Shown piece by piece: positions 23,726 through 30,094 of a stretch of 36,437 nucleotides of DNA. This DNA comes from a virus, in the IMG/VR virus record IMGVR_UViG_3300031658_000035, positions 1 to 36,437 of that record. The stretch is one strand, 5' to 3'. The notes beneath the pieces were generated by a model, which had not been told where the DNA came from, ran no database searches, and saw only the letters and a list, made by a program, of their open reading frames with translations. Within the stretch, counting starts at the first letter, position 1. Each line of letters begins with the position of its first letter. A program made the translations under genes and the position numbers.

Positions 23726-24171
23726 ATATTCAGCCCCTTGAAAAATTCTGCGCCAGCTTCCTGTGATGCTTCCTTGCTGGTCTTGTTTTCAAGCCTGCGC
23801 TCTGGCTCATAAATCTTGTGGGCTTGGCGCTCCCAGCCTCCAGGATCGTAGTTCTTACAAAGATTTCGGAACTCAATGAGGTTTGGTGGCCATTTTTCTG
23901 CACGATGTAGCAAAGCTCGTAAGCCACTTCCGAGTTGCTCGGCAGTGATATCGTCCAGCCCTCTAATCCAGGTATCGGTAGGCGAGTCGCCGTGTTGACT
24001 GGCCCATTGGTGGCCGTAGATTTCACTGAACCGAAACCACAATGTGTGCAGCGGGTGTTTCTCTGGCAGTGTCTCTTCCGTAAATCTCGGCGTGTTTGGC
24101 CTTGACTCTTTCGGCAGGGGTAGGGTTTCGTTCATTTTGGCTTGTATTGCTTCCAGGTCGATTCTGCCCAT
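23722..24171 (-). CDS. P-like replication protein (149 aa)
   Basis: I choose ATG 24171 because GGGAG lies 10 bases upstream; the frame is open to 24264. The sequence LHTLWFRFSEIYGHQWASQHGD..TDTWIRGLDDITAEQLGSGLRALLHRAEKWPPNLIEFRNLC follows the lambda P-like order (W..F..I....W, then L..GL..L......PP....F...C). P-like proteins bring DnaB helicase to the O-like protein. Its start lies inside the O-like gene, giving a 149-base overlap. Confidence 0.65.
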   Translation of the reverse strand: MGRIDLEAIQAKMNETLPLPKESRPNTPRFTEETLPEKHPLHTLWFRFSEIYGHQWASQHGDSPTDTWIRGLDDITAEQLGSGLRALLHRAEKWPPNLIEFRNLCKNYDPGGWERQAHKIYEPERRLENKTSKEASQEAGAEFFKGLNI

Positions 24172-24808
24172 TGTTTTTATTCTCCCGACTAATCCACGTT
24201 CTAACCGCCGCTTTCCAATCTGCCATTTTCGTACCGCTGGATAACTTCCAGCCTCGGGCAGCATAAAAATCTAAGAAGTGATTAGGGTCGATGGTTGTAT
24301 TTGATTTGCTTGCTAGGTATTCCTGAACCTCTGAAGATTCAGGGGGTTTGAATTGTTTGCGCGTTGTTGGTTTACCAACAGAGTCTTTATCTTTTAACTG
24401 GTTAATGGTTAATGGTTCTTGGTTAATGGTTAGCTTTGCGCTGGGTTTTTCTGGGTTAGCTAAAACAACCGGCTGGGTTTTTCTGGGTTTCTTGGGTCTG
24501 CCTCCCTTGCTGCCATTGACTCTCGCTGTTTCTGCTTTCGTCTTATATAGCGCTATTTCTGCCTCTATTCGCCCATGTGCCCACTCGTCGCCGCTCAAAG
24601 TAAAGAATTCATCGAGCACATTAACCAAGTCGGTTTCGTTTTCAGAGCCTAGGCGCAACCTACGCAAAACCCTTGGGTTATTCTGGGTTATTGGTTGCTC
24701 GTCAAGGTAATACCAGTCCATTAACTCGCGATAAATGTAATGCTCTATCGGGCTAAGGTGCTGGGTGTCCTTGCGGTAGTCAGCTATATTGAATTGGTAG
24801 TAGTGCAT
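24023..24808 (-). CDS. DUF1376 O-like replication initiator (261 aa)
   Basis: The N-terminal 100 residues (MHYYQFNIADYRKDTQHLSPIEHYIYRELMDWYYLDEQPIT...LRRLRLGSENETDLVNVLDEFFTL) are DUF1376, a domain found in phage replication proteins such as YdaU. A basic linker (GSKGGRPKKPRKTQ) follows, with the repeats LTINQEPLTINQ, and a C-terminal block FYAARGWKLSSGTKMADWKAAVRTWISRE that many O-like phage initiators carry. It is the best candidate for the origin-binding protein. It contains repeated DNA at 24400-24489. Confidence 0.8.
   Translation of the reverse strand: MHYYQFNIADYRKDTQHLSPIEHYIYRELMDWYYLDEQPITQNNPRVLRRLRLGSENETDLVNVLDEFFTLSGDEWAHGRIEAEIALYKTKAETARVNGSKGGRPKKPRKTQPVVLANPEKPSAKLTINQEPLTINQLKDKDSVGKPTTRKQFKPPESSEVQEYLASKSNTTIDPNHFLDFYAARGWKLSSGTKMADWKAAVRTWISRENKNNGQNRPGSNTSQNERNPTPAERVKAKHAEIYGRDTARETPAAHIVVSVQ
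24400..24434. repeat. Tandem 7-bp iterons (GGTTAAT type)
   Basis: The plus strand reads GGTTAAT GGTTAAT GGTTCTT GGTTAAT GGTTAGC, five head-to-tail 7-mers with two variants. They lie inside the O-like initiator gene, where lambda has its origin. They are candidate origin iterons. Confidence 0.6.
24441..24489. repeat. Direct 17-bp repeat beside the iterons
   Basis: CTGGGTTTTTCTGGGTT occurs at 24441-24457 and again at 24473-24489. Related TTCTGGGTTA copies lie near 24680. They may be part of the origin, but a coding reason cannot be excluded. Confidence 0.45.
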
Positions 24809-24810
24809 CG

Positions 24811-25005
24811 TTAAGCCACCAAACTATAGCGGGCGTAGAAACTGCCTGTATGACTCTTAACGCGCTCTGTTGTGATGGTATGGCCCTTGCCCCTAAGATC
24901 GCTGATACGGGCAGCAAGGCGCATACAGCCGAACTTATCGAGAGCTTGGAGAGGTGTGATGGTTTGTCTCTTTAGATGCGTGAGTATTTGGCTTGTCTGG
25001 CTCAT
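24811..25005 (-). CDS. HTH_39-like regulator (64 aa)
   Basis: The sequence SQTSQILTHLKRQTITPLQALDKFGCMRLAARISDLRGKGHTITTE has the form of the short helix-turn-helix family HTH_39, whose members often sit in phage early operons before replication genes. It lies just after the terminator that follows the Cro-like gene. Its regulated target is unknown. Confidence 0.75.
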   Translation of the reverse strand: MSQTSQILTHLKRQTITPLQALDKFGCMRLAARISDLRGKGHTITTERVKSHTGSFYARYSLVA

Positions 25006-25036
25006 TCCGTTACCCCTAATTGGTTATTTTTGACCC

Positions 25037-25059
25037 AAAAAAACCACCTCCCGGTGGTT
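25037..25059 (-). terminator. Terminator after the Cro-like gene (tR1-like)
   Basis: On the minus strand AACCACC-GGGA-GGTGGTT is followed by five more T. The stem is 7 bp with no mismatch. It would cut most PR transcripts after Cro unless an N-type antiterminator or weak leakage lets them through. I see no N-like gene. Confidence 0.85.
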
Positions 25060-25261
25060 AAGCTGCCTTCTTACTTGTAAGTAGCGAGACAAAATCAAGC
25101 TCGTTACCGCTGGCCTTGATCAATTTTTCTGCTAACTCTACCGACGGTCTACGGCTACCGTTGATAATCTGGATGAAGTAGCCCCAGTTAGTCCCTGCTT
25201 TTATTGCTATTGTCTCCGTCTTCTCTCTGCCGTTTAAATCGTAAAAGTCTTTTGCGTTCAT
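25058..25261 (-). CDS. Cro-like / YdaS-type HTH repressor (67 aa)
   Basis: The gene is the first on the minus strand from PR and is divergent from the repressor, the place of Cro. The core TIAIKAGTNWGYFIQIINGSRRPSVELAEKLIKASG is a HTH of the YdaS/Cro-like kind. GGGGGT lies 7 bases upstream of the ATG. It should compete with the repressor at the TATCA-N3-TGATA operators. Confidence 0.8.
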   Translation of the reverse strand: MNAKDFYDLNGREKTETIAIKAGTNWGYFIQIINGSRRPSVELAEKLIKASGNELDFVSLLTSKKAA

Positions 25262-25287
25262 TGCCTAACCCCCTATATAGGCATACA

Positions 25288-25317
25288 TTAATATCATAAT
25301 GATATTGGTTAGGTCAA
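25288..25317 (-). promoter_or_regulatory. Promoter PR with operator in the spacer
   Basis: On the minus strand TTGACC (25317-25312), an 18-bp spacer and TATTAA (25293-25288) precede the Cro-like gene. The operator TATCA-TAA-TGATA at 25292-25304 lies between the two hexamers and touches the -10, so bound repressor would block transcription. Confidence 0.7.
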
Positions 25318-25328
25318 GTATTGGCTAA

Positions 25329-25342
25329 TATCAATTTGCATA
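25329..25342. promoter_or_regulatory. Imperfect operator over the repressor promoter
   Basis: TATCAATTTGCATA has the left half-site of the operator and a right half with one inserted base (TGCATA for TGATA). It overlaps the -35 of the plus-strand repressor promoter. It may mediate weak autoregulation. Confidence 0.6.
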
Positions 25343-25364
25343 TTCCAGAATTATGGTCTATACA
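25336..25364 (+). promoter_or_regulatory. Repressor promoter (PRM-like) for a leaderless transcript
   Basis: TTGCAT (25336-25341), 17 bp, TATACA (25359-25364) point to a start near 25371-25372. The ATG of the repressor begins at 25372. No ribosome binding site precedes it. Lambda cI, whose PRM message begins at its own AUG, is the known parallel. Confidence 0.6.
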
Positions 25365-25371
25365 TAACAAT

Positions 25372-25746
25372 ATGATCATGACGACAAAGGAATTTAGACG
25401 GGCATACCTAGAGAAAGCCCTAAAAATATGCGGGACTGCCGAAGAACTAGCGAATCGGACTGGAATCAATCCGCAATACATCTCACTAATGCGTAACAGT
25501 GTGCGTGAGGTCGGCCATAAATCGGCAAGATCAATCGAAATCGGGATGGGATGGGACGAAGGCGCTATGGATCGGCCACCACCAGGGGAAGGTGGGTCAG
25601 TAGAAATTACTCACCTGTTCAAGACCCTGCCAGAGCAAACCTCGGTAGATGCGGTGATCTCGAGCTTACCTGAGCTTTCAGATGCCGGGATTCAGAAGTT
25701 GACGACTGCACTTCTCCGGCGGCTGAACAGCCCCGAAGATTCTTAA
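25372..25746 (+). CDS. Phage repressor, short HTH type (124 aa)
   Basis: The N-terminal half (TTKEFRRAYLEKALKICGTAEELANRTGINPQYISLMRN) is a helix-turn-helix. The C-terminal half (TSVDAVISSLPELSDAGIQKLTTALLRRL) is helical and could dimerise. The protein has 124 residues and no S24 peptidase domain (no cleavage site, no Ser/Lys). I start it at ATG 25372 because the promoter positions the transcript there; an upstream TTG is possible. It is divergent from the Cro-like gene across the operators. Confidence 0.72.
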   Translation: MIMTTKEFRRAYLEKALKICGTAEELANRTGINPQYISLMRNSVREVGHKSARSIEIGMGWDEGAMDRPPPGEGGSVEITHLFKTLPEQTSVDAVISSLPELSDAGIQKLTTALLRRLNSPEDS

Positions 25747-25759
25747 GGATTACATCTTG

Positions 25760-25789
25760 GTCGGCTTTCGACAGGCTTTTTATTATTTT
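25760..25789 (+). terminator. Weak terminator after the repressor
   Basis: GTCG-GCTTT-CGAC at 25760-25772 is followed by AGGC and then TTTTTATTATTTTTT. The stem is only 4 bp, so strength is uncertain. Farther on, three CTGAA units form a short tandem repeat at 25816-25830. Confidence 0.35.
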
Positions 25790-25890
25790 TTCCAAACTAT
25801 CCAACGTTCCTCTCCCTGAACTGAACTGAACTGACTGACACAATAATAACGCTATATTTTAAGGCCTGTATACAACTTGGAGTCGCAATT

Positions 25891-26181
25891 ATGCGCGAAT
25901 CGAACGCCCCCAGCCCACCCACTGTCTTCTTTAATAGTATTGGTCGGCTAGACATTATTAGCCGGACTCGTGACATGCGCTTGAAAGTAGCCAAAGAAAC
26001 CGCTGACGAATTTGGGAGCCATCTGGGTGTGTCAGGCTCCACAATCCATAGATGGGAAAACCCAGCAGAACGCGCTCACCCGAGTTCACGACACTTCTTC
26101 CTTATGTGCCAACGCCTTGATATCAGCGCCAACTGGGTGCTGTTCAATATAGGCCCAAAAGTCCTCTCCGAAATAATCTAA
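25891..26181 (+). CDS. XRE-type HTH protein next to the repressor (96 aa)
   Basis: The core LKVAKETADEFGSHLGVSGSTIHRWENPAERAHPSSRHFFLMCQRLDISANWVLFN is an XRE/Cro-like HTH with the usual SxSTIHRWE recognition helix. GGAG lies 9 bases before the ATG. It is downstream of the repressor and upstream of PL, so a second regulator of the switch is likely. The protein lacks other domains. Confidence 0.7.
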   Translation: MRESNAPSPPTVFFNSIGRLDIISRTRDMRLKVAKETADEFGSHLGVSGSTIHRWENPAERAHPSSRHFFLMCQRLDISANWVLFNIGPKVLSEII

Positions 26182-26235
26182 CCGCAAAACCTCCGACTTT
26201 CCCCGCAGGCACACTGCCGCCTAGAATAAATTTTA

Positions 26236-26285
26236 TATCAAAATGATACATTTACCTTGCTAATATCAATTTGATACAATATTAT
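26236..26285 (+). promoter_or_regulatory. PL promoter with two operators
   Basis: Two sites, TATCA-AAA-TGATA (26236-26248) and TATCA-ATT-TGATA (26264-26276), start 28 bp apart. The second lies inside the spacer of the promoter TTGCTA (26257-26262), 17 bp, TATTAT (26280-26285). The promoter drives the plus-strand operon from 26317. The sequence matches the operator at PR, so one repressor should control both. Confidence 0.75.
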
Positions 26286-26316
26286 TCTCCTAGGCAATAG
26301 AGAAGCGGAGAGAGAT

Positions 26317-26610
26317 ATGAACGCATTAGACAAATCAGAGTTGATCAGAAGCGTAGCAATGTCGAGCGGCTGCATGGCTAGAGTGCGCGCAGCACAGAAC
26401 ATGCCGAGTGAAGGCTACTTCGAGGAAGAGTTCAAGGCGACCCCGTTCAGTGTGTTGATCAGAGGCTCCTGGGGGCTAGACCTTAAGGGCAAAACTGCTG
26501 TTGAGTTCCATGAAATCATCGTTGGTGACGAAGCTGAAATTGAGATTATCCCAGCCTACGAGAGCTACTACAGCCAGCAGATCATTGACCGCATTGAGGC
26601 TAAAGCATGA
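26317..26610 (+). CDS. Unknown early protein (97 aa)
   Basis: This first gene of the PL operon has GGAGAGAGAT immediately before its ATG. The product (MNALDKSELIRSVAMSSGCMARVRAAQNM...) ends with YYSQQIIDRIEAKA. It has no recognised domain, signal or membrane part. The position fits an accessory early function such as host takeover or superinfection control, which is inference only. Confidence 0.6.
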   Translation: MNALDKSELIRSVAMSSGCMARVRAAQNMPSEGYFEEEFKATPFSVLIRGSWGLDLKGKTAVEFHEIIVGDEAEIEIIPAYESYYSQQIIDRIEAKA

Positions 26611-26798
26611 GCACGCCACTAGAAATGCGCGATATGAAGCGCCGAAGATTCGACGATCAGCCAGAGCTTTTATTACTGGCTGCAATGGTCATCACAAGAC
26701 TGTCGTGGGTAGCGGGAGGTGTAGTGCTTTTGTGCATCTTCACATTGGGGACGCCTGAGTTTATCGAGCTGGTATTAAAACTTACAGGGAGAGCGTAA
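26607..26798 (+). CDS. Small membrane protein (63 aa)
   Basis: Two hydrophobic stretches, ELLLLAAMVITRLSWVAGGVVLLCIFTLG and PEFIELVLKL, suggest one or two membrane segments after a basic N-terminal part (MRDMKRRR). It overlaps the previous gene by an ATGA. A role in membrane exclusion is possible, but not shown. Confidence 0.6.
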   Translation: MSTPLEMRDMKRRRFDDQPELLLLAAMVITRLSWVAGGVVLLCIFTLGTPEFIELVLKLTGRA

Positions 26799-26968
26799 TG
26801 AAGACTAACAACCAAAGCCAAACTATCTATCTCCACGAAGTCACTCATACAGACGGCCATACTTATCACGTCATCAATGACAACCGAATGGACACCCAGC
26901 CCACTTACAAAATCATCGATCAGCAAAACGTCACGTTTCAATTACCTTTTGTCGAGGAGGCTGTATGA
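26798..26968 (+). CDS. Small unknown early protein (56 aa)
   Basis: A 56-aa frame (MKTNNQSQTIYLHEVTHTDG...) begins in TAATG with the stop of the preceding gene, has GGGAGAG upstream, and overlaps the next ATG by ATGA. Codon chaining on both sides supports it. It is His/Gln/Thr-rich and lacks recognised motifs. Confidence 0.65.
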   Translation: MKTNNQSQTIYLHEVTHTDGHTYHVINDNRMDTQPTYKIIDQQNVTFQLPFVEEAV

Positions 26969-27162
26969 ATCCCGAGCGATTAAAGGAACTGCAAGACGAG
27001 TTCAGCGAAGAAGCGCGCTGCCCAATGTATGACGAGATAGACGGTATGCGGGATTGCCGCGATGGTGTAGATCATCAACCAGGGCGCGGTAGTGAGTACG
27101 ACAGAGGCTATAACGCGCAGTACGCCAGTGAGCAAGTGATAACAGCGGGGAGCATGCAATGA
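26965..27162 (+). CDS. Small unknown early protein (65 aa)
   Basis: The gene begins with GAGGAGG 6 bases before the ATG and overlaps both neighbours. The product is charged (MNPERLKELQDEFSEEARCPMYDEID...) with two or three Cys; the segment GRGSEYDRGYNAQYASEQ is typical of small phage recombination-region genes. Function unknown. Confidence 0.65.
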   Translation: MNPERLKELQDEFSEEARCPMYDEIDGMRDCRDGVDHQPGRGSEYDRGYNAQYASEQVITAGSMQ

Positions 27163-27635
27163 GCGATATAAAGAGCGGGCTAGAGATACCCTTCCACCCC
27201 AGTAAAATACACTGGCGGGTAGGGGCGACCAACAAAGAAAAGACGAGCGGTATTGCGCTGGCCTACCTGAATGCCCGTGATGTTATGCGCCGCTTTGACG
27301 ATGTTATGGGCTTTGACTGGCAGAACAAATACACGCTTTCTAATGACGGTTTGTTGATTTGCGATATCGGCATCAAGGTTGAGAGCGAATGGATTTGGCG
27401 CGCTAATGGTGCTGGGTCTTCTGACATTGAAGCGGAGAAAGGGCAAGCCTCGGATGCGTTTAAGCGCGCAGCCGTCCTATTTGGGGTGGGCCGGTATCTC
27501 TATTCGCTGGATAATATATGGGTGCCTCTAAAACCCAAAGGAAAATCGCACGTAATGGCAGCACCACCGAAACTTCCAGCCTGGGCAACACCGGAAGGCT
27601 ACCAGCAATTAATGGATCAGAGGAAAGCGGCATGA
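27159..27635 (+). CDS. Rad52-family single-strand annealing protein (158 aa)
   Basis: The segment ALAYLNARDVMRRFDDVMGFDWQNKYTLSNDGLLICDIGIKVESEWIWRANGAGSSDIEAEKGQASDAFKRAAVLFGVGRYLYSLDNIWV carries the Rad52/DdrA fold marks: ARxVMxRxD, a beta sheet, then EKGxxSDAFKRAAVxxGxGRYLY. Such phage recombinases bind and anneal ssDNA. It precedes the Gp157-like and SSB-like genes, forming a recombination unit. Confidence 0.88.
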   Translation: MSDIKSGLEIPFHPSKIHWRVGATNKEKTSGIALAYLNARDVMRRFDDVMGFDWQNKYTLSNDGLLICDIGIKVESEWIWRANGAGSSDIEAEKGQASDAFKRAAVLFGVGRYLYSLDNIWVPLKPKGKSHVMAAPPKLPAWATPEGYQQLMDQRKAA

Positions 27636-28120
27636 GTACATTACGAGAATTAAGCAGCGATTTAATGGGCATTAATGATATGGCCCGTGATCCAGAAATT
27701 GCCGTTTCTGATCTATCCGACACCATCGAAGGGCTGGAGGGTATGTTTGAAGAAAAAGCCCTAAAGGTTGTTCATGTGGTAGCGAATAACGAAAGCGACA
27801 TAGCCGAAGTAGATGCCGAGATTAAGCGGCTGCAAGATCGAAAGAAGGTTATGACGAACGCCAAAGACCGACTTAAAGAATATCTACGATTCAATATGGA
27901 GGCGACTGGCATCAAGAAAATTGAATCACCACTGTTCAATATCACACTCATCAAGGCGCGGGATATTGTGCTTATCAGCGATGAGTCAGAACTCCCCAGC
28001 GACTACACGCGCACAACGATAGCGGCAGACAAAACACTGATCGGCAAGGCTCTAAAGGACGGCTACGCAGTTCCAGGGGCATCACTCACGAAAGGCAAAA
28101 CAGGCATAAGGATTAAATAA
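27632..28120 (+). CDS. Siphovirus Gp157-like protein (162 aa)
   Basis: I start at ATG 27632 (ATGA overlap with the Rad52-like gene). Residues 30-95 are a long coiled-coil (KALKVVHVVANNESDIAEVDAEIKRLQDRKKVMTNAKDRLKEYL), followed by NMEATGIKKIESPLFNITL and TLIGKALKDG..VPGASLTKGKTGIRIK, as in Gp157 proteins. Family members have been linked to phage resistance or DNA metabolism; the mechanism is not clear. The gene lies in the recombination operon. Confidence 0.8.
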   Translation: MSTLRELSSDLMGINDMARDPEIAVSDLSDTIEGLEGMFEEKALKVVHVVANNESDIAEVDAEIKRLQDRKKVMTNAKDRLKEYLRFNMEATGIKKIESPLFNITLIKARDIVLISDESELPSDYTRTTIAADKTLIGKALKDGYAVPGASLTKGKTGIRIK

Positions 28121-28449
28121 TGAAAGTAGGAATATCAGTAAAAATCGACGTTACAAAGATACTCAAAGAGCGAATGTTTAAGGGTGAGAAGGGCACTTAT
28201 GTTGACCTAACAACCTTTATCGATACAGAAGTTACCGACAAGTATGACAACCACGGCTTTATTAGCCAGTCGGTTTCCAAGGAGGAGCGAGAGCAGAAAG
28301 TCCAGACTCCGATACTGGGCAACTGTCGAGTGTTCTTCAAAGGCGAGTCAGACGCTCAGACCGCGCAGGGTTACGACAAGGGTATGGAGCAAGTTAAAGC
28401 TGCAATGGCTCCTGACTTCGGTGATTTCAACGACGACATTCCTTTTTAG
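28120..28449 (+). CDS. SSB-like protein (109 aa)
   Basis: The C terminus (APDFGDFNDDIPF) has the acidic-aromatic tip of ssDNA-binding proteins that recruits partners. The body (VGISVKIDVTKI...KGTYVDLTTFIDTEVTDKYDNHGFISQSV) is a beta barrel-like pattern in keeping with an OB-type fold. It starts in a TAATG with the Gp157-like gene. It probably supports the annealing protein. Confidence 0.65.
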   Translation: MKVGISVKIDVTKILKERMFKGEKGTYVDLTTFIDTEVTDKYDNHGFISQSVSKEEREQKVQTPILGNCRVFFKGESDAQTAQGYDKGMEQVKAAMAPDFGDFNDDIPF

Positions 28450-28459
28450 GTGGCATGAG

Positions 28460-28927
28460 ATGATGAGTACATTGGTAACTCCGCAAGACCTAGAGCGAAT
28501 GGGCGTTGAGCTTGATCCTTGGGTTAGCAAGAAACTCTGGGCGCAACTTAAAGGCATCTCTCTGGACACAGTGAGCGGCTACATGCGCGACACAGCGACC
28601 CGTAAAGGCTGGACTTCTGGCGTGGAATACGTTGTTGTTGGCAGGACTACATTCATTCACAGAGTGAGGGCGATACAATGGTTAACAAAAAGAAACCAAC
28701 TGGTATCAGGCCAAGTGGAGCGGGAATCAGAATCACCGTCTGGTCAAAAGGCAAGGCAGTCTACGACAAGACGCTGCCGGGAGACTTCCACAATAAGAGT
28801 GATCTCGCCAGCGCGGTCAAACATCGCGCAAAGATTATCGCAAGAAAAGAGTACGGCCTGCCAATCTCAGAAAGAGACACAGAAGCCAAGAAATTCATCT
28901 TCAGTACAGCAGCTCAAGACTTTCTAG
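28460..28927 (+). CDS. Excisionase-like protein (up to 155 aa; overlaps integrase)
   Basis: The N-terminal ~75 residues (LVTPQDLERMGVELDPWVSKKLWAQLKGISLDTVSGYMRDTATRKGWTSGVEYVVVGRTTFIHRVRAIQWL) look like a Xis-type winged DNA-binding domain. AGGTGG precedes the ATG at 28460. The frame continues without stop 250 bases into the integrase gene, and this extension is Ser/Arg/Gln-rich, so it may be mere run-through. It would work in prophage excision. Confidence 0.65.
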   Translation: MMSTLVTPQDLERMGVELDPWVSKKLWAQLKGISLDTVSGYMRDTATRKGWTSGVEYVVVGRTTFIHRVRAIQWLTKRNQLVSGQVERESESPSGQKARQSTTRRCRETSTIRVISPARSNIAQRLSQEKSTACQSQKETQKPRNSSSVQQLKTF

Positions 28928-29766
28928 TGCTAATGACCGAGCTGAAGCCGTCTACCGCTTTCGGCTATGAGAACATTATAAACCAGCACTGGATGCCCGC
29001 CTTCGCTAACTGGAGCCTGTCAGAGATTACCCAGCTTGATATTCTGCGGGTCATATCTCCATTGAAGCTAGCACCGCAGACGAAGAAGAATTTACTACAC
29101 CCGCTTTCAGGCATATTCGAGCTGCACAAGATCGCTCCCAACCCTGCTACGGGTATCAAGATCAAAGCAAAGCAGAAAGCCAAGGTCGATCGATACACTA
29201 TTGCCGAGCGATCGACACTACTCCAGCGGCTAGAAGGCCAGCACAAAGTCTATTTCGCCATTCTATTTGGCTGTGGCCTGCGCCCTGGTGGCGAAGTTGT
29301 TTCGCTTACATGGGACGACTACATCGGCGAAGAGTTGAGCGTGAGCAAGATCATCAGCCGGGGCCAGTTGCAGGACTCCACCAAGACGAACAAGGCCCGC
29401 ATGGTCTATGTGCCAAGCTGGGTTCGAGAGATATTAAACGCGCACCCAACAAGGTTTCAAGGAGGCTATATATTCCAGTCGCCAAGAGGTAGCCACTATG
29501 CCGATGGGAAGCCCTTCAATCGCGCGTGGAAGGTAGCGCACCGGGAGGACATACCGTATCGGATTCCTTATACATGCCGCCACACGCGAGCAGCGGAGCT
29601 ATTGAGCCAGGGTATCGAGCCAGCAGACGCAGCGGATCAGTTGGGGCATAGCGTGACCACATTTCTAGGCCGCTATTCAGAATTTAGAGATGAGTATTCC
29701 AAGAGCCAGGATAAATCGAGGTTTGAAGGTGTGGGTATTGGTGTGGATCGGGAGGGTGTGAAATAA
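28678..29766 (+). CDS. int: Tyrosine integrase (362 aa)
   Basis: Catalytic residues in order: R202 (GCGLRPGGEVVSLTW), a Lys-bearing hairpin (KTNKARMVYVP), R301 in YTCRHTRAAEL, where the first His of the usual HxxR is Tyr, H324 in LGHS and nucleophile Y333 in FLGRYSE. The N-terminal part (1-60) is a basic arm-binding domain. Length 362 fits. It recombines attP with attB; attP is inferred at 30231-30414. Confidence 0.92.
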   Translation: MVNKKKPTGIRPSGAGIRITVWSKGKAVYDKTLPGDFHNKSDLASAVKHRAKIIARKEYGLPISERDTEAKKFIFSTAAQDFLVLMTELKPSTAFGYENIINQHWMPAFANWSLSEITQLDILRVISPLKLAPQTKKNLLHPLSGIFELHKIAPNPATGIKIKAKQKAKVDRYTIAERSTLLQRLEGQHKVYFAILFGCGLRPGGEVVSLTWDDYIGEELSVSKIISRGQLQDSTKTNKARMVYVPSWVREILNAHPTRFQGGYIFQSPRGSHYADGKPFNRAWKVAHREDIPYRIPYTCRHTRAAELLSQGIEPADAADQLGHSVTTFLGRYSEFRDEYSKSQDKSRFEGVGIGVDREGVK

Positions 29767-29790
29767 ACTTTATTTATTTTCTATAAACCC

Positions 29791-29818
29791 TTTACATCTA
29801 GTCGGACTAGTCTATACT
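29791..29818 (+). promoter_or_regulatory. Promoter after integrase with palindromic operator in the spacer
   Basis: TTTACA (29791-29796), 16 bp, TATACT (29813-29818). The spacer contains CTAGTC-G-GACTAG (29798-29810), a perfect 6-bp palindrome. It drives the zinc-ribbon and RHH-like genes, and the RHH protein is a good candidate for its regulator. Confidence 0.6.
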
Positions 29819-29845
29819 TACTTATATTGAAACAGGGGAAATAAG

Positions 29846-29878
29846 ATGAAAATTACTAGCGCACAAATCGAGGTTTAA
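29846..29878 (+). CDS. Leader peptide frame (10 aa)
   Basis: ATG AAA ATT ... TAA codes MKITSAQIEV with GGGGAAATAAG just before the ATG. It stops two bases before the next gene. It may be a leader or coupling peptide, or the relic of a longer gene. Confidence 0.35.
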   Translation: MKITSAQIEV

Positions 29879-29880
29879 TT

Positions 29881-30093
29881 ATGAACACGCTAATCAAAGA
29901 AAGCCCGCGCGCAATGGCCTCCGTAGTATCAGTACTTGAGCATGCTGGAATAGATCACCACACCATGACCACCGACGAAATGATCGATAAATCAAGAGGA
30001 CTTAGCGCCCCCTGCGCCCATAACTTTGACCGGCCCTACAGAGGGCGCGGCACTAGGGAATGCACCAAGTGTGGAGGCTTGCAGGATAACTAA
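29881..30093 (+). CDS. Small zinc-ribbon-like protein (70 aa)
   Basis: The C-terminal part CAHNFDRPYRGRGTRECTKCG has C-x-H and C-x-x-C pairs, the pattern of a small zinc ribbon that appears in several phage genomes. The N-terminal part is helical (MASVVSVLEHAGIDHHTM). GAGG lies before the ATG. Function unknown. Confidence 0.6.
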   Translation: MNTLIKESPRAMASVVSVLEHAGIDHHTMTTDEMIDKSRGLSAPCAHNFDRPYRGRGTRECTKCGGLQDN

Positions 30094-30094
30094 A

